This document shows, piece by piece, positions 41,959 to 50,295 of a DNA stretch of 64,000 nt. Under the pieces are notes generated by a model. It was given only the letters and a program-made list of their open reading frames with translations. It searched no databases and had not been told where the DNA came from. Positions within the stretch are counted from its first letter, which is position 1. Each line of letters begins with the position of its first letter. The DNA is from CAYTED01 sp964537075 (GTDB taxonomy: Bacteria > Patescibacteriota > Minisyncoccia > Moranbacterales > UBA1568). The stretch is from contig CAZIBB010000001.1 in the NCBI GenBank assembly GCA_964537075.1, forward strand, positions 38,145 through 102,144, read 5' to 3'. Position numbers and translations under genes: made by a program.

Positions 41959-43337
41959 CTTGCCGTCAACGCAAACGATTTTTCCCCAAGCGCGTTCCCC
42001 GGAAGAGCGATCGTCCCGGTTCCGGTTTCAAATCCCGTTGCGGTAATATTCACGTCATACGTTCCCGCCGCAAGCGGCGTGTTCAATACCGGAAAATACG
42101 CTTGACCATATGTGTCAGTGACTACCGTTTCATCATATCCGAGAGCGATGCTCTTCAATTGGACCGACGCACTGGCTATCGCCGGTCCACTCGCTCCATT
42201 CGTTACCTTAATCAAAGCGGAAGAGACATTTCTATTCGCGAGAATCATGGTTATTTCCGGCGTAGTATTCGGCAAAAGATGTATCGTTCCAAATGAAGGC
42301 TCTTCAGGTGTCAGTCGAAGAAATGAATATCCCGTCTCACCCGTCCCGAGTGCGACCGTATATACTCCCGAACTTCGATTGTTCAAGGATCTTTCACCAT
42401 CGCCATCGGTAGTAGTATCCTCCGCATAGTCGTACTTTGTCGAGGTATCAGCGTTCGTTCCGATTATCAATCCGCCGGAAATCGTAAAATTTCTATTCGG
42501 TACACTCACAGCATACGGATCTTCCGTCCGAAAATTGATCGTCGACTTCCGATCTGATACCAATGTCGTCGTCGTCAGGCTTCCTGCGACTATCGATGTA
42601 TGCGTATTCGCCGGATAGAATGTTGAGGTCGGATAAGGGTCATATGTCTGATTGCTATAATACCCGTTCTTATCGACTGAGATATGATATCCCTGCACCG
42701 ATGCCACGGCCCCAGGAAATGTCCCATTGCCATTCGCATCCGTATCAAATGTCATATCGACTGACGGAGAAACGGAAATGTTCGTCACGTGCACGGTGGC
42801 ACCGGACACACCAATGCCCGCATCATTCAACACATTAACCGAAAGAATACCCGTTCCGGCGGCTACCGATTCGACACCGTCAAGGGAAAACAATGATACG
42901 GCAGACACCTTCTCTGAGTCGGTAGCACCGCCCCAAAAAACCGTAATGGTCACTTTTTTATAATCATTCGGAGCAGCATCGGTTCCAAGCGCTGCGGATC
43001 CATCCGTTGAATCATCAACGTATTGAACTACTGTTTTGACGGTATATGTCGTCGTATTCGCTGCTATTGTCTGATTCGGAATAATAATACCCGGAGGAAT
43101 ACCGGCTATCGTTCCGACTTCATCGAATGCAAGTCCTCGAATGATTTCTATCTGCTGATTGGCGACAGCCGTCGCGCCGAGTCGGTTTTTCGCATTGATG
43201 ATATGTTTCGTCCCGAGCGACCATGTCTGATAAAATGAAAGGGTAATAACGGAAAAAATAAACAGGAAGGCCAGTGCCTCAATCAATGTGAAGCCTTTCT
43301 TCGTCTTTCGTCTTTCGTCTTTCGTCTTTTGTATCAT
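41955..43337 (-). CDS. Large prepilin-like protein with carboxypeptidase-regulatory-like repeats
   Basis: Prepilin of 460 aa. The leader MIQKTKDERRKTKKG is followed by FTLIEALAFLFIFSVITLSF, a perfect class-III signal (G|F, E at +5). After the pilin helix come Ig-like/beta-sandwich segments: ILSVNVLNDAGIGVSGATV near residue 165 and VSSALIKVTNGASGPAIASA near 375, both with the Pxxxx(G/A)A(x)V pattern of CarboxypepD_reg or Cna-B domains. Such domains are typical of surface adhesins. The leader is encoded by four exact 7-bp repeats (43301-43328), which could cause frameshifting by slippage. It follows pilC by 153 bp of inverted word repeat. A role as adhesive minor pilin is inferred. Confidence 0.86.
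   Translation of the reverse strand: MIQKTKDERRKTKKGFTLIEALAFLFIFSVITLSFYQTWSLGTKHIINAKNRLGATAVANQQIEIIRGLAFDEVGTIAGIPPGIIIPNQTIAANTTTYTVKTVVQYVDDSTDGSAALGTDAAPNDYKKVTITVFWGGATDSEKVSAVSLFSLDGVESVAAGTGILSVNVLNDAGIGVSGATVHVTNISVSPSVDMTFDTDANGNGTFPGAVASVQGYHISVDKNGYYSNQTYDPYPTSTFYPANTHTSIVAGSLTTTTLVSDRKSTINFRTEDPYAVSVPNRNFTISGGLIIGTNADTSTKYDYAEDTTTDGDGERSLNNRSSGVYTVALGTGETGYSFLRLTPEEPSFGTIHLLPNTTPEITMILANRNVSSALIKVTNGASGPAIASASVQLKSIALGYDETVVTDTYGQAYFPVLNTPLAAGTYDVNITATGFETGTGTIALPGNALGEKSFALTAS
43301..43328 (-). repeat. Four tandem 7-bp repeats in the prepilin leader
   Basis: Minus strand AAGACGA repeated four times without error, starting at the fourth codon of the prepilin gene at 43337. Seven is not a multiple of three, so gain or loss of one unit shifts the reading frame before the signal peptide. 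Confidence 0.9.
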
Positions 43338-43344
43338 ATTTCTT

Positions 43345-43488
43345 CAAAAAACACAGTCTCCAAAGCACAGAAATCAAACAAAACACAGTATTTAAAAACA
43401 CAAAACTCAAACCAAGAAAGAGAGAGTTTGTGCTTTTATTATTCTGCATTGTGTTTTGTTTGGCATTTTGTGTTTTCTATTTTGTGCT
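43345..43488. repeat. Inverted word-repeat arms between pilC and the prepilin genes
   Basis: The left part repeats AAACACA/AAGCACA/CAAACAAAACACA words; the right part contains GTGTTTTGTTTG, TTTTGTGTTTT and TTTTGTGCTTT, complementary to them. It could fold into a long A-T-rich hairpin in the pil operon transcript and might adjust expression downstream of pilC. Confidence 0.75.
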
Positions 43489-43490
43489 TT

Positions 43491-44711
43491 TTACTTGATA
43501 TTCTCCAATACGGAGTACATCGGAGTGAGCATCGCCACTGCGAAAAATCCCACGCCGCTTCCGATGAACAGCATGAGAATCGGTTCCAGGATGGAAGACA
43601 TGTTCTTCGTGATCTGATCCACCTCTCCCTCATAAAAATCCGCCAGCCGGGCAAGGACGGTCTCGGTTTTCCCTGTCTCTTCTCCTACTTCAATGATCTG
43701 TGGTACGAGAATCGGGAAAATTTTCGGATAGCGCCGGATAACCACGCTCATTTCCACACCTTTCTGAATCTCATTGAGCGCCTCGGTCAACGCGTCACGG
43801 TAGTATACGTTCGAGAGCGTTTTCATCACGATAGAAAGACCGTCCACCACCGATACGCCGGATCGGAGCAAAGAACTGTAAATGCGGGCGAAACGCGCGC
43901 AGTTCACCTTGATGATGATATTTCCAATGATTGGCAGGGAGAGAAAAAGCCAATCGAACCAGCGCTTGCCGAACGGCTGGCTATAAAGAAATTTGATGCC
44001 TACGACGAGTCCGATACACAGGCCGATGACGATGAAATAGTGTGCGATCAAAAAATCGGAGATTCCCATGATGAACAGGGTTGATTTCGGAAGCGCCACA
44101 TCCATATCTTTGAACACGCCGGTAATCTTCGGCAAAATATAGGTAAGCATCAGAACGGCGATACCGATCATCGCTATAAAAATCACCGCCGGATATATCA
44201 GGGCGCCACGAACCTTGGATGTCAAATCATTTTCCTTCTCCAGCTGGATAGCGAGGATTTCAAGCACTTCCTCGAGATTGCCGCTCACCTCACCCACATT
44301 GATCATGTTGACGAAGAGCTCGTTAAACACCGTCGGAAACTTCGCCAACCCCTCCGAGAGGGTGAGACCCGCCTGCAGATCATCATGTACCGACACGAGA
44401 ATCTTCCGGAAGGATTTATTATTCGTCTGTTCGCTCAAGTTCGATACCGCGCGGGAAATAGTGAGTCCCGAAGAGACCATCACCGCGAGGTTTCTCGTGA
44501 AAATCATTTTTTCCTTCAACGGGATGGAGACGAAGCGATCGAAAAATTTCACGCTTGCCTTTTTTTCATCCGGCTGAAGCGATTTCAACGAAGTGACCAG
44601 CCACCCTTCCGCCCGCAGATTTTTCGCCACGTCCTGGTCGCTTTTGGCCTCGATCTCACCACCGCGCGTCTCGCCGGTCGCAATATTTCTCGCCGTATAG
44701 ATAAACTTCAT
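43491..44711 (-). CDS. pilC: Type IV pilus platform protein PilC (GspF family)
   Basis: Polytopic inner-membrane platform of the pilus, 406 aa, coupling the PilB motor to pilin insertion. The two homologous GspF domains are seen: the first with FTRNLAVMVSSGLTISRAVS and FPTVFNELFVNMINVGEVSG, the second with FARIYSSLLRSGVSVVDGLS and FPILVPQIIEVGEETGKTE; three membrane helices include VIFIAMIGIAVLMLTYILP and LFIGSGVGFFAVAMLTP. Length and motif order are standard. It is the first gene of the pil operon here; repeat A4 lies between it and an extended -10 promoter, so its leader is structured. Confidence 0.96.
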   Translation of the reverse strand: MKFIYTARNIATGETRGGEIEAKSDQDVAKNLRAEGWLVTSLKSLQPDEKKASVKFFDRFVSIPLKEKMIFTRNLAVMVSSGLTISRAVSNLSEQTNNKSFRKILVSVHDDLQAGLTLSEGLAKFPTVFNELFVNMINVGEVSGNLEEVLEILAIQLEKENDLTSKVRGALIYPAVIFIAMIGIAVLMLTYILPKITGVFKDMDVALPKSTLFIMGISDFLIAHYFIVIGLCIGLVVGIKFLYSQPFGKRWFDWLFLSLPIIGNIIIKVNCARFARIYSSLLRSGVSVVDGLSIVMKTLSNVYYRDALTEALNEIQKGVEMSVVIRRYPKIFPILVPQIIEVGEETGKTETVLARLADFYEGEVDQITKNMSSILEPILMLFIGSGVGFFAVAMLTPMYSVLENIK

Positions 44712-44754
44712 ACACGTTCTTTATTTTTCTTTTTTTGGTACACGAAATTCCATA

Positions 44755-45003
44755 AGTATCTCTCTCAAATCTCACCGCATGAGATAAAAAAACAAAGATT
44801 TCTCCTGCTTGTCGGCTAAAATTTCATCATTTCGGCTGCAAATCTCGAAAATCTCGTCGGAATATCCAGATATTCCTCCCTGCCCGAAATGCTACGCATG
44901 CCGTTGCAGGCGGGCTCACTTTTCAAAATTTTCCCTGTCTGCCGACAGGCAGGGCTCGAAATGATGAAATTTTATACTCGACATGAGATTTGAGAGAGAT
45001 ACT
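44755..45003. repeat. Palindromic element family A, copy A4, with two nested palindromes
   Basis: 249 bp with perfect 20-bp inverted ends (AGTATCTCTCTCAAATCTCA at 44755-44774 and its complement at 44984-45003). Second stem AAAATTTCATCATTTCG against CGAAATGATGAAATTTT; hairpin GGAATATC/GATATTCC. It holds two family D insertions: CCTGCCCG...CAGGCGGG (about 44879-44914) and CCCTGTCTGCC/GACAGGCAGGG (44933-44954). Positioned in the probable leader of pilC. Confidence 0.94.
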
Positions 45004-45026
45004 AAGAAACCGTTTTCCTTGTTTTC

Positions 45027-45035
45027 AGTATACCA
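45027..45035 (-). promoter_or_regulatory. Extended -10 promoter, probably for pilC
   Basis: Minus strand TGGTATACT: TATACT with the TGn extension. No good -35 at 17 bases. If used, the pilC transcript would carry repeat A4 in its 5' leader of about 310 bases. The rest of the 44712-45086 gap is A4. Confidence 0.5.
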
Positions 45036-45086
45036 CACTTTGCTTCAGGCTCCGTCCAAATATCCCGTTCCCGGAAGAGTATGCTA

Positions 45087-46013
45087 TCAGGGCAAGCGCA
45101 AAGCTGCCAGACGATTCCGGAAAGCGACAAATGTCTTCGGGCCGCGCGGCTTCGGAAGGAAGATAAGCGCGCGGTCAGTCGCTTCGATATAACTCGCCTC
45201 AAGTTTGGAAAGTGGATTTCGGGAAATTTTTTTCTGCTGCCACGTCCGAAGCTTCGATTCCAGAATCCTCTGTGCGAAGATACTCTCAAGCACGGCCCGA
45301 CAGCGATTCGCCAGAGAAGAATCGTGCGAGAGAAACAGTGGAGGTTTCTCAGTCAGAAAGAATTGCGGCTGAAAGCGGACTATCCAACGATTCGTCATCT
45401 CAAACTTCCGATAGATATCCCAGCCGAACAACGGTATCAGGAAGCGGTACTCATGCGCCGAATAAAGATCCTTCGTTCCGATTTCGAGCGATTCGTCGGT
45501 AATGAAATAATTCAGACAGGCGCGATTTTTCGTCTTTTTTCCGTGCCGCCTCTTCCCGATACACTGCAGGAAAAGCGTCACTATCGCCCGTCCGGTAAAA
45601 ATAAAATCTTTTTTCAGAACGATCAGCAAGTCCCAATCGCTGTCCCGCTCCCCTTTTTCCATAGCAAGGCTTCCCGTCGCTCCGATCATACGGACGAAAG
45701 GGAGGAATCGAAGCAATCCCGCCAATCGTTTCACTCGCTTCAGTCGCGTCACCGATACCTTTCCATCAGCGAGGCGATGATCCACCAATCCCGTCCTGTC
45801 AGGAAGAAAATAGAATCCGCGGTCCTGCCGTATCCTCCCTTCCTTTACGAGCATCGAGATCGTCTCATGCACGAGAGGAAATGTCACTTGCTCCCGGCTG
45901 ACTTCGTTCTCCACCGCCAAAAAATGTTTCCACACCTCAAAGGCCGTCAACGGGTATCCCATGACGTCATAATAGGCAAGTGTGGCGATGATGTTTTTCG
46001 TGAGGAGAATCAT
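45087..46013 (-). CDS. Winged-helix plus nucleotidyltransferase-like protein
   Basis: Protein of 308 aa. Residues 5-80 look like a winged-helix fold (LAYYDVMGYPLTAFEVWKHF, VKEGRIRQDRGFYFLPDRT). From about 105, VRMIGATGSLAMEKGERDSD and WDLLIVLKKD form the core of a polymerase-beta-type nucleotidyltransferase (GS motif followed by DSDWD metal-binding carboxylates). This combination is common in Patescibacteria and is usually annotated only as nucleotidyltransferase domain protein; substrates are unknown, candidates including nucleotide transfer to RNA, protein or antibiotics. The C-terminal 100 residues are basic, suggesting nucleic-acid contact. It is the only gene between uvrA and pilC and has no visible partner of the MNT/HEPN toxin-antitoxin type. 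Confidence 0.75.
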   Translation of the reverse strand: MILLTKNIIATLAYYDVMGYPLTAFEVWKHFLAVENEVSREQVTFPLVHETISMLVKEGRIRQDRGFYFLPDRTGLVDHRLADGKVSVTRLKRVKRLAGLLRFLPFVRMIGATGSLAMEKGERDSDWDLLIVLKKDFIFTGRAIVTLFLQCIGKRRHGKKTKNRACLNYFITDESLEIGTKDLYSAHEYRFLIPLFGWDIYRKFEMTNRWIVRFQPQFFLTEKPPLFLSHDSSLANRCRAVLESIFAQRILESKLRTWQQKKISRNPLSKLEASYIEATDRALIFLPKPRGPKTFVAFRNRLAALRLP

Positions 46014-46020
46014 TTGGGGA

Positions 46021-46155
46021 AGAGGTTAGAGTTGAGAGAGTAGGAAATAGATTATAGAGATGAGAGCCTAGAGGATAGAGAGTAGTTGCAAGAAAAAAGA
46101 AATCCAATAGAATAAAACTTTTTTCTAAACTCTCAACTCTCTCTTCTTATATCTT
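46021..46155. repeat. Inverted word-repeat arms downstream of uvrA
   Basis: Left arm (46026-46078): GTTAGAGTTGAGAGAG and GATGAGAG, GATAGAGAG words. Right arm (46128-46153): AAACTCTCAACTCTCTC, complementary to the left. It lies between the uvrA stop and the next gene's start and could act as a transcription terminator-like hairpin. Confidence 0.75.
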
Positions 46156-46157
46156 CC

Positions 46158-48950
46158 TCAAAGGTATTTCGCCGTAAAACTTTTCTTACACTTTTTCAGT
46201 CCCTGTGGCGTACCGGCATACACGAGCTCTCCACCACCGGCTCCGGCATCTGGCCCGAGCTCAAGCACCCAATCGGCATGCAAAATCACATCGGTATTGT
46301 GCTCCACGACGAGCACGGTATTTCCCTTGTCGGCGAGCGCATCCAATACCTCCAGCAGACGATGCACATCTTCAAAATGGAGTCCGATGGTCGGCTCATC
46401 GAGAATGTACAGCGTCTTTCCGGTCGACTTCCTGGCAAGCTCCGTCGCGAGCTTTACGCGCTGTGCTTCGCCACCCGAAAGATTTGGCGCACTCTGGCCG
46501 AGGATGAGATATCCGAGTCCTACCTCTTCCAGTACGCGCAATTTCTCTTCGATCATCGGCTGATCGAGGAAAAAATTCCGCGCTTCGGAAACGGACAAGT
46601 TCAGCACCGCAGCGATATTCAGCCCGCGATACTCGATAGAAAGCGTCTTCGCATTATACCTCGTTCCGCGACACACCTCGCATGGGGCATACAGGTCGGG
46701 AAGCAGATACATCTCGATTTTCTTCTGACCGCCGCCCTGACAAGCCTCGCATCGCCCACCCTTCATATTGAAACTGAAATGACTGGCCGAGTATCTCGCT
46801 TTCTCCGCCTCCGGAACAAGCGCGAAGATGTCGCGAACGAGACTGAAGACGCCCGTATAGGTAGCGGCATTCGAACGCGGCGTCCGCCCGATCGGATCCT
46901 GATTCACCGAAATAACTTTATCGATATCCGAAAGCCCAGTAATTTTCTTGTATTTTCCGGGTTCGGCCTTTGCCTGATAGAATTTCTTCGAAAGCGCTCT
47001 CCCGAGAATATCATGCACCAGAGATGATTTTCCCGATCCCGAGACGCCGGATACCGCGACGAATTTCCCAAGAGGGATCGAGACGTCGATATCCTTCAAA
47101 TTATGTTCGCTCGCCCCTTCGATGACGATCGATTTTCCGCTCCCTTTCCGCAGTCCATTCTTCGTCGAGACTTCGCGGCGCCTCGAAAGATAGTCAGCGG
47201 TCAATGTCTTCGATTTCAAAAGTTTTTCCGGTGTTCCTGCGAAAATGATTTCCCCTCCTTCCTTGCCCGCACCCGGCCCGAGGTCGATGATATAATCAGC
47301 CCGCTTCATGACCTCGCGGTCATGCTCCACGACGATGAGCGAATTATCCATCTCACGGAGTTCCTCAAGCGCCTGGATGAGTCGCTCCGTATCGCGGCTG
47401 TGCAACCCGACCGAAGGTTCGTCCAAAACATACAGTACTCCGGAGAGACCTGATTTCATCTGTACCGCGAGACGGATACGCTGCGCTTCGCCCCCGGAAA
47501 GCGTATCGGCGCTCCGCGCGAGTTCGAGGTATCCGAGACCGACTTTTTCCACCGCCTCGAGGCGCGCATTCATCTCACGCGTCAATGCCGACACGAGATT
47601 TTTCTCCGCGGCGGTTTCCCCCGGGAAAACAATCACTGCCGCCCGAAAATCCGAAACGGAAAGAGCGGTCAACTGATCAATCGAATATTTCCCGAACCGG
47701 ACGGCGAGCGCGCGTTTATTCAGACGCTTGCCGAGACATTCCGGACATATTTCCGAATGCATATAGTCCTCGATTTCCGAACGGAGATGGTCGGATTTCG
47801 TCTCCCGATATTTCCGCTCGAGCAGGGTGAGCACGCCGGGGAATCCCTCTTCTTTCCCTTCGCCGAAAAAAATCATCTTCATTTGTTTCGCGGAAAGTTT
47901 TTCGAGCGGCACTTCGAGCGAAAATTTCTGTCGAACCGCCAGATCCGCGATCTCGCGCATCGGCCCATGCTCGCGAGACCGATCACCGTTCATCTTGCTC
48001 CAGGGACGGATCGCTCCCTCGAGGAGGGAAAGCGAGTGATTCGGCGCCACGAGTTTCGGATCGAACTCCAGCGTCACTCCAAGACCGGAGCACCGAGGAC
48101 AGGCTCCATCAGGATTATTGAATGAAAACCAGCTCGGATGAAGATCGGAAAACTCCACTCCGCACGGCTCACAACGGTATTCCGAATGATAGAGGGACGC
48201 GCCATGTTCCGCCGTAAAGACATTCATCGTCCCCTGTCCGAGACGAAAAGCCGTCGAGAGCGAATCAAGGATGCGCTCCTTGTCGGGACGAGTAAGATCA
48301 AGCACCATGCGATCTGCGACGACTTCGATCATCTCGGTCTGTTTTGGATCGAGCCTCTGTTCCGCCTCGGCGATCGATACCACTTCTTCATTCAGACGCA
48401 ATCTCGAATATCCCCACTCTCTCGCGAGTGCCACGATTTCCCCGAGCGATTTTCCATCGAATACGCTGCTTCGCGCCGAAAAAATCACCACCGTTCCCTG
48501 AGGAAAAGCGAGAATGTCTTCGAGAATTTCCCGCAAAGATTTTTTCAACAGGATCTGCCCGCAGTTCGGACAATACGGCGTCCCCGCCTTGGCGAAGAGT
48601 ACACGCAAGAAATCATAGATTTCCGTCATCGTTCCCACGGTCGATCGGGGAGAGCGCGACACGCTTTTCTGATCGATGGAAATCGCCGGAGAGAGATTCC
48701 GAATCACATCCACATCCGGCTTCTCCATCGCATCGAGAAAATTCCTCGCATACGAAGAAAGCGACTCGACATATCGTCGATTCGCTTCCGCATACACCAC
48801 ATCGAAGGCCAGAGACGATTTCCCCGAGCCAGACAAACCCGTCACCACGACCAATCCCCCTCGAGGGATATCCACATCGATATTCTTCAAATTATTCACT
48901 CTCGCCCCGCGCACCTCGATCATCGAACGTTTGGAAGTCTCCTTGGTCAT
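46158..48950 (-). CDS. uvrA: Excinuclease ABC subunit A
   Basis: Damage-recognition ATPase of nucleotide excision repair, 930 aa, acting as a dimer with UvrB. It has two ABC modules: VVTGLSGSGKSSLAFDVVYA (first Walker A), LSGGEAQRIRLAVQMKSGLS with YVLDEPSVGLHSRDTERL, then GVSGSGKSSLVHDILGRAL (second Walker A) and NLSGGEAQRVKLATELARK with YILDEPTIGLHFEDVHRLL. Zinc-binding cysteines are at YCPNCGQ, EPCGVEF-CPRCSGLG, EICPECLGKRLN and CEACQGGGQ...CEVCRGTRY. The signature and D-loops are intact. It is monocistronic with a promoter at 48993-49021. Confidence 0.98.
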   Translation of the reverse strand: MTKETSKRSMIEVRGARVNNLKNIDVDIPRGGLVVVTGLSGSGKSSLAFDVVYAEANRRYVESLSSYARNFLDAMEKPDVDVIRNLSPAISIDQKSVSRSPRSTVGTMTEIYDFLRVLFAKAGTPYCPNCGQILLKKSLREILEDILAFPQGTVVIFSARSSVFDGKSLGEIVALAREWGYSRLRLNEEVVSIAEAEQRLDPKQTEMIEVVADRMVLDLTRPDKERILDSLSTAFRLGQGTMNVFTAEHGASLYHSEYRCEPCGVEFSDLHPSWFSFNNPDGACPRCSGLGVTLEFDPKLVAPNHSLSLLEGAIRPWSKMNGDRSREHGPMREIADLAVRQKFSLEVPLEKLSAKQMKMIFFGEGKEEGFPGVLTLLERKYRETKSDHLRSEIEDYMHSEICPECLGKRLNKRALAVRFGKYSIDQLTALSVSDFRAAVIVFPGETAAEKNLVSALTREMNARLEAVEKVGLGYLELARSADTLSGGEAQRIRLAVQMKSGLSGVLYVLDEPSVGLHSRDTERLIQALEELREMDNSLIVVEHDREVMKRADYIIDLGPGAGKEGGEIIFAGTPEKLLKSKTLTADYLSRRREVSTKNGLRKGSGKSIVIEGASEHNLKDIDVSIPLGKFVAVSGVSGSGKSSLVHDILGRALSKKFYQAKAEPGKYKKITGLSDIDKVISVNQDPIGRTPRSNAATYTGVFSLVRDIFALVPEAEKARYSASHFSFNMKGGRCEACQGGGQKKIEMYLLPDLYAPCEVCRGTRYNAKTLSIEYRGLNIAAVLNLSVSEARNFFLDQPMIEEKLRVLEEVGLGYLILGQSAPNLSGGEAQRVKLATELARKSTGKTLYILDEPTIGLHFEDVHRLLEVLDALADKGNTVLVVEHNTDVILHADWVLELGPDAGAGGGELVYAGTPQGLKKCKKSFTAKYL

Positions 48951-48992
48951 ACCGATAGAAGTGAATGGATTGAATTGATATATTTCCCGACC

Positions 48993-49021
48993 AGTGTACC
49001 ACTTTTTCCGGATGGTATCAA
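48993..49021 (-). promoter_or_regulatory. Sigma-70-type promoter of uvrA
   Basis: Minus strand TTGATA (49021-49016), 17-base spacer, TACACT (48998-48993), 43 bases from the start codon. No SOS (LexA) box was recognised. Confidence 0.75.
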
Positions 49022-49093
49022 GGGAGAGTCATGGAGCATAGAACATGGAATAAAAAAATTCAACCACTACCATTCATAATCCGACACAAAAAC

Positions 49094-49159
49094 AAAAAGA
49101 CCCCGGAAACTGCAATGCAGTTCCAAGGGTCAAAGGGACTAAGTGTCCAAGGGTCTTTT
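49094..49159 (-). terminator. Branched terminator structure of the 221-aa orphan gene
   Basis: Outer stem AAAAGACCC (minus strand, 49159-49151) with GGGGTCTTTTT (49104-49094) closes two inner hairpins: GGACACTTAGTCC-type (49136-49149) and GGAACTGC/GCAGTTTCC (49105-49124). The T-run follows. A three-way-junction terminator rather than a simple hairpin. Confidence 0.7.
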
Positions 49160-49177
49160 GCCCAATGGACTGAAGGG

Positions 49178-49843
49178 TCAGAGCGCCGCGTTGCCTGGGC
49201 AGAGAACCTGGTAGCCAGCGAGCCACTCGCCACCCTCGTCGAGCTTCCAGTCGCGGACGAGCCACTGGCGGTCGTTGGAGAGCCAGCGGACATTCACGGC
49301 GAAGACTTCACCGTCAACGCCCTCCAGGTAGAGGAGATAGTAGTCTTCTTTCCCGTTCGGGTACATCTCGATCAGGCTGGCGATATCTTCCCAGTTGCCG
49401 AGGTGGCGCCTGGGAAGGTTCGGGCGAATCTCGCTGTCTTTAGCGTTCTTTTTGAGACGCCCAACGCCGTAAGTCCGTTTGGGTGTGCTTGCCACCGGCT
49501 TGAGTACCGGCAGGATGCGCTCCCGGAAAAAACCCCAGAGATACACGCTCGAACGATTGAAGAACTCGTTCGGATCGATCGACGTGTTGCGCTCCGGAAA
49601 GGTAATCGAACCGTCCGGTTTCAAAACCTTGGTTTCCCGGATTACCTGATCGGTGGACTCTTCCTCGATCAGTTGCAAGAGCAGCGCCGGGAATTTCGGA
49701 TTTTCGTTGAGTCGCTGAGCCCGTTCCTCGGGCAGACCAGCCTTATCGTAGGCGGCCCGGAAGAAATCAGTGGCTTTACGACCCTTGTCGTCATTCGATG
49801 TAACTTTTGACGTGGACAACGTGGTTGGCGTCGGCATCATCAT
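49178..49843 (-). CDS. Orphan soluble 221-aa protein
   Basis: No family recognised. The protein has no membrane segment; it starts with a Thr/Ser-rich tail (MMMPTPTTLSTSKVTSNDD), then a helical part (KATDFFRAAYDKAGLPEERA, PALLLQLIEEEST) and a C-terminal beta-rich region with many tryptophans (LGNWEDIASLIEMYPNGKED, VNVRWLSNDRQWLVRDWKLD). The GC content is higher than in its neighbours. The gene forms its own transcription unit: TGGACA-17-TATAAT promoter at 49927-49955, AAAGGA before the ATG, and a branched terminator after the stop. In these respects it resembles the orphans at 23044 and 61368. Function unknown; transferred origin is possible because of the codon use. Confidence 0.72.
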   Translation of the reverse strand: MMMPTPTTLSTSKVTSNDDKGRKATDFFRAAYDKAGLPEERAQRLNENPKFPALLLQLIEEESTDQVIRETKVLKPDGSITFPERNTSIDPNEFFNRSSVYLWGFFRERILPVLKPVASTPKRTYGVGRLKKNAKDSEIRPNLPRRHLGNWEDIASLIEMYPNGKEDYYLLYLEGVDGEVFAVNVRWLSNDRQWLVRDWKLDEGGEWLAGYQVLCPGNAAL

Positions 49844-49926
49844 TTCCTTTTTTAAGAGTACTATTCCCGATACGCTCGGAAAGATAGCGGGATTGGAGTG
49901 TTTTTAGACGCAATCCAAGACTATAC

Positions 49927-49955
49927 ATTATACACCTTTTTATCGATTCTGTCCA
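49927..49955 (-). promoter_or_regulatory. Sigma-70-type promoter of the 221-aa gene
   Basis: Minus strand TGGACA (49955-49950), 17 bases, TATAAT (49932-49927). A leader of about 75 bases follows. Confidence 0.75.
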
Positions 49956-50030
49956 GCCGAAACAGCGGACGCACTGCCCGCAGGCAGAACGACCGCCCTC
50001 GCCGCTTCATACTCTCCGGTTTAGTCCCGA

Positions 50031-50213
50031 GGTCTCCGCGCGGTAAGAATCGCTAGAAATTCACGACTCACCAAGAGGATAGGATACTCCATAGGGAGGA
50101 AGTGAAACGCCTCTGAGGAGTGTCCATCAGGTGAGTCCCCCGCTAAGCGGGGTCGATTCTTGCCGCAGGAGAGAGGTTCTTTTGCTTACTTTTCTTTTGC
50201 AGCCAAAGAAAAG
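50031..50213 (+). repeat. Palindromic element family B, copy B2
   Basis: Shares GGTCTCCGCGCG, AAGAATCGCTAGAAATTC, GGAGGAAGTGAAACGCCTC, CGATTCTTG.CGCAGGAGAG and the closing hairpin CTTTTCTTT/AAAGAAAAG with B1 and B3. Inner stems GACTCACC/GGTGAGTC and GGATACTCC/GGAGTGTCC differ from B1 and B3 but remain paired. The partner GAATTTCT seen in B3 is replaced here by a GC palindrome (50137-50152). It lies between the epimerase gene and the 49927-49955 promoter; 50214-50295 shows nothing further. Confidence 0.88.
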
Positions 50214-50295
50214 GATGAAAGATTTTTTTAAAAATAATAAAGTAGCGGACTCCGCCGGCTGGCGGATCCAAAAGCGGAACGACCGTTATGAAAAG

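Noticed and set aside
44712..45086. A gene in the gap between the nucleotidyltransferase-like gene and pilC
   Set aside because: The gap is occupied by repeat A4; all frames there are short and interrupted.
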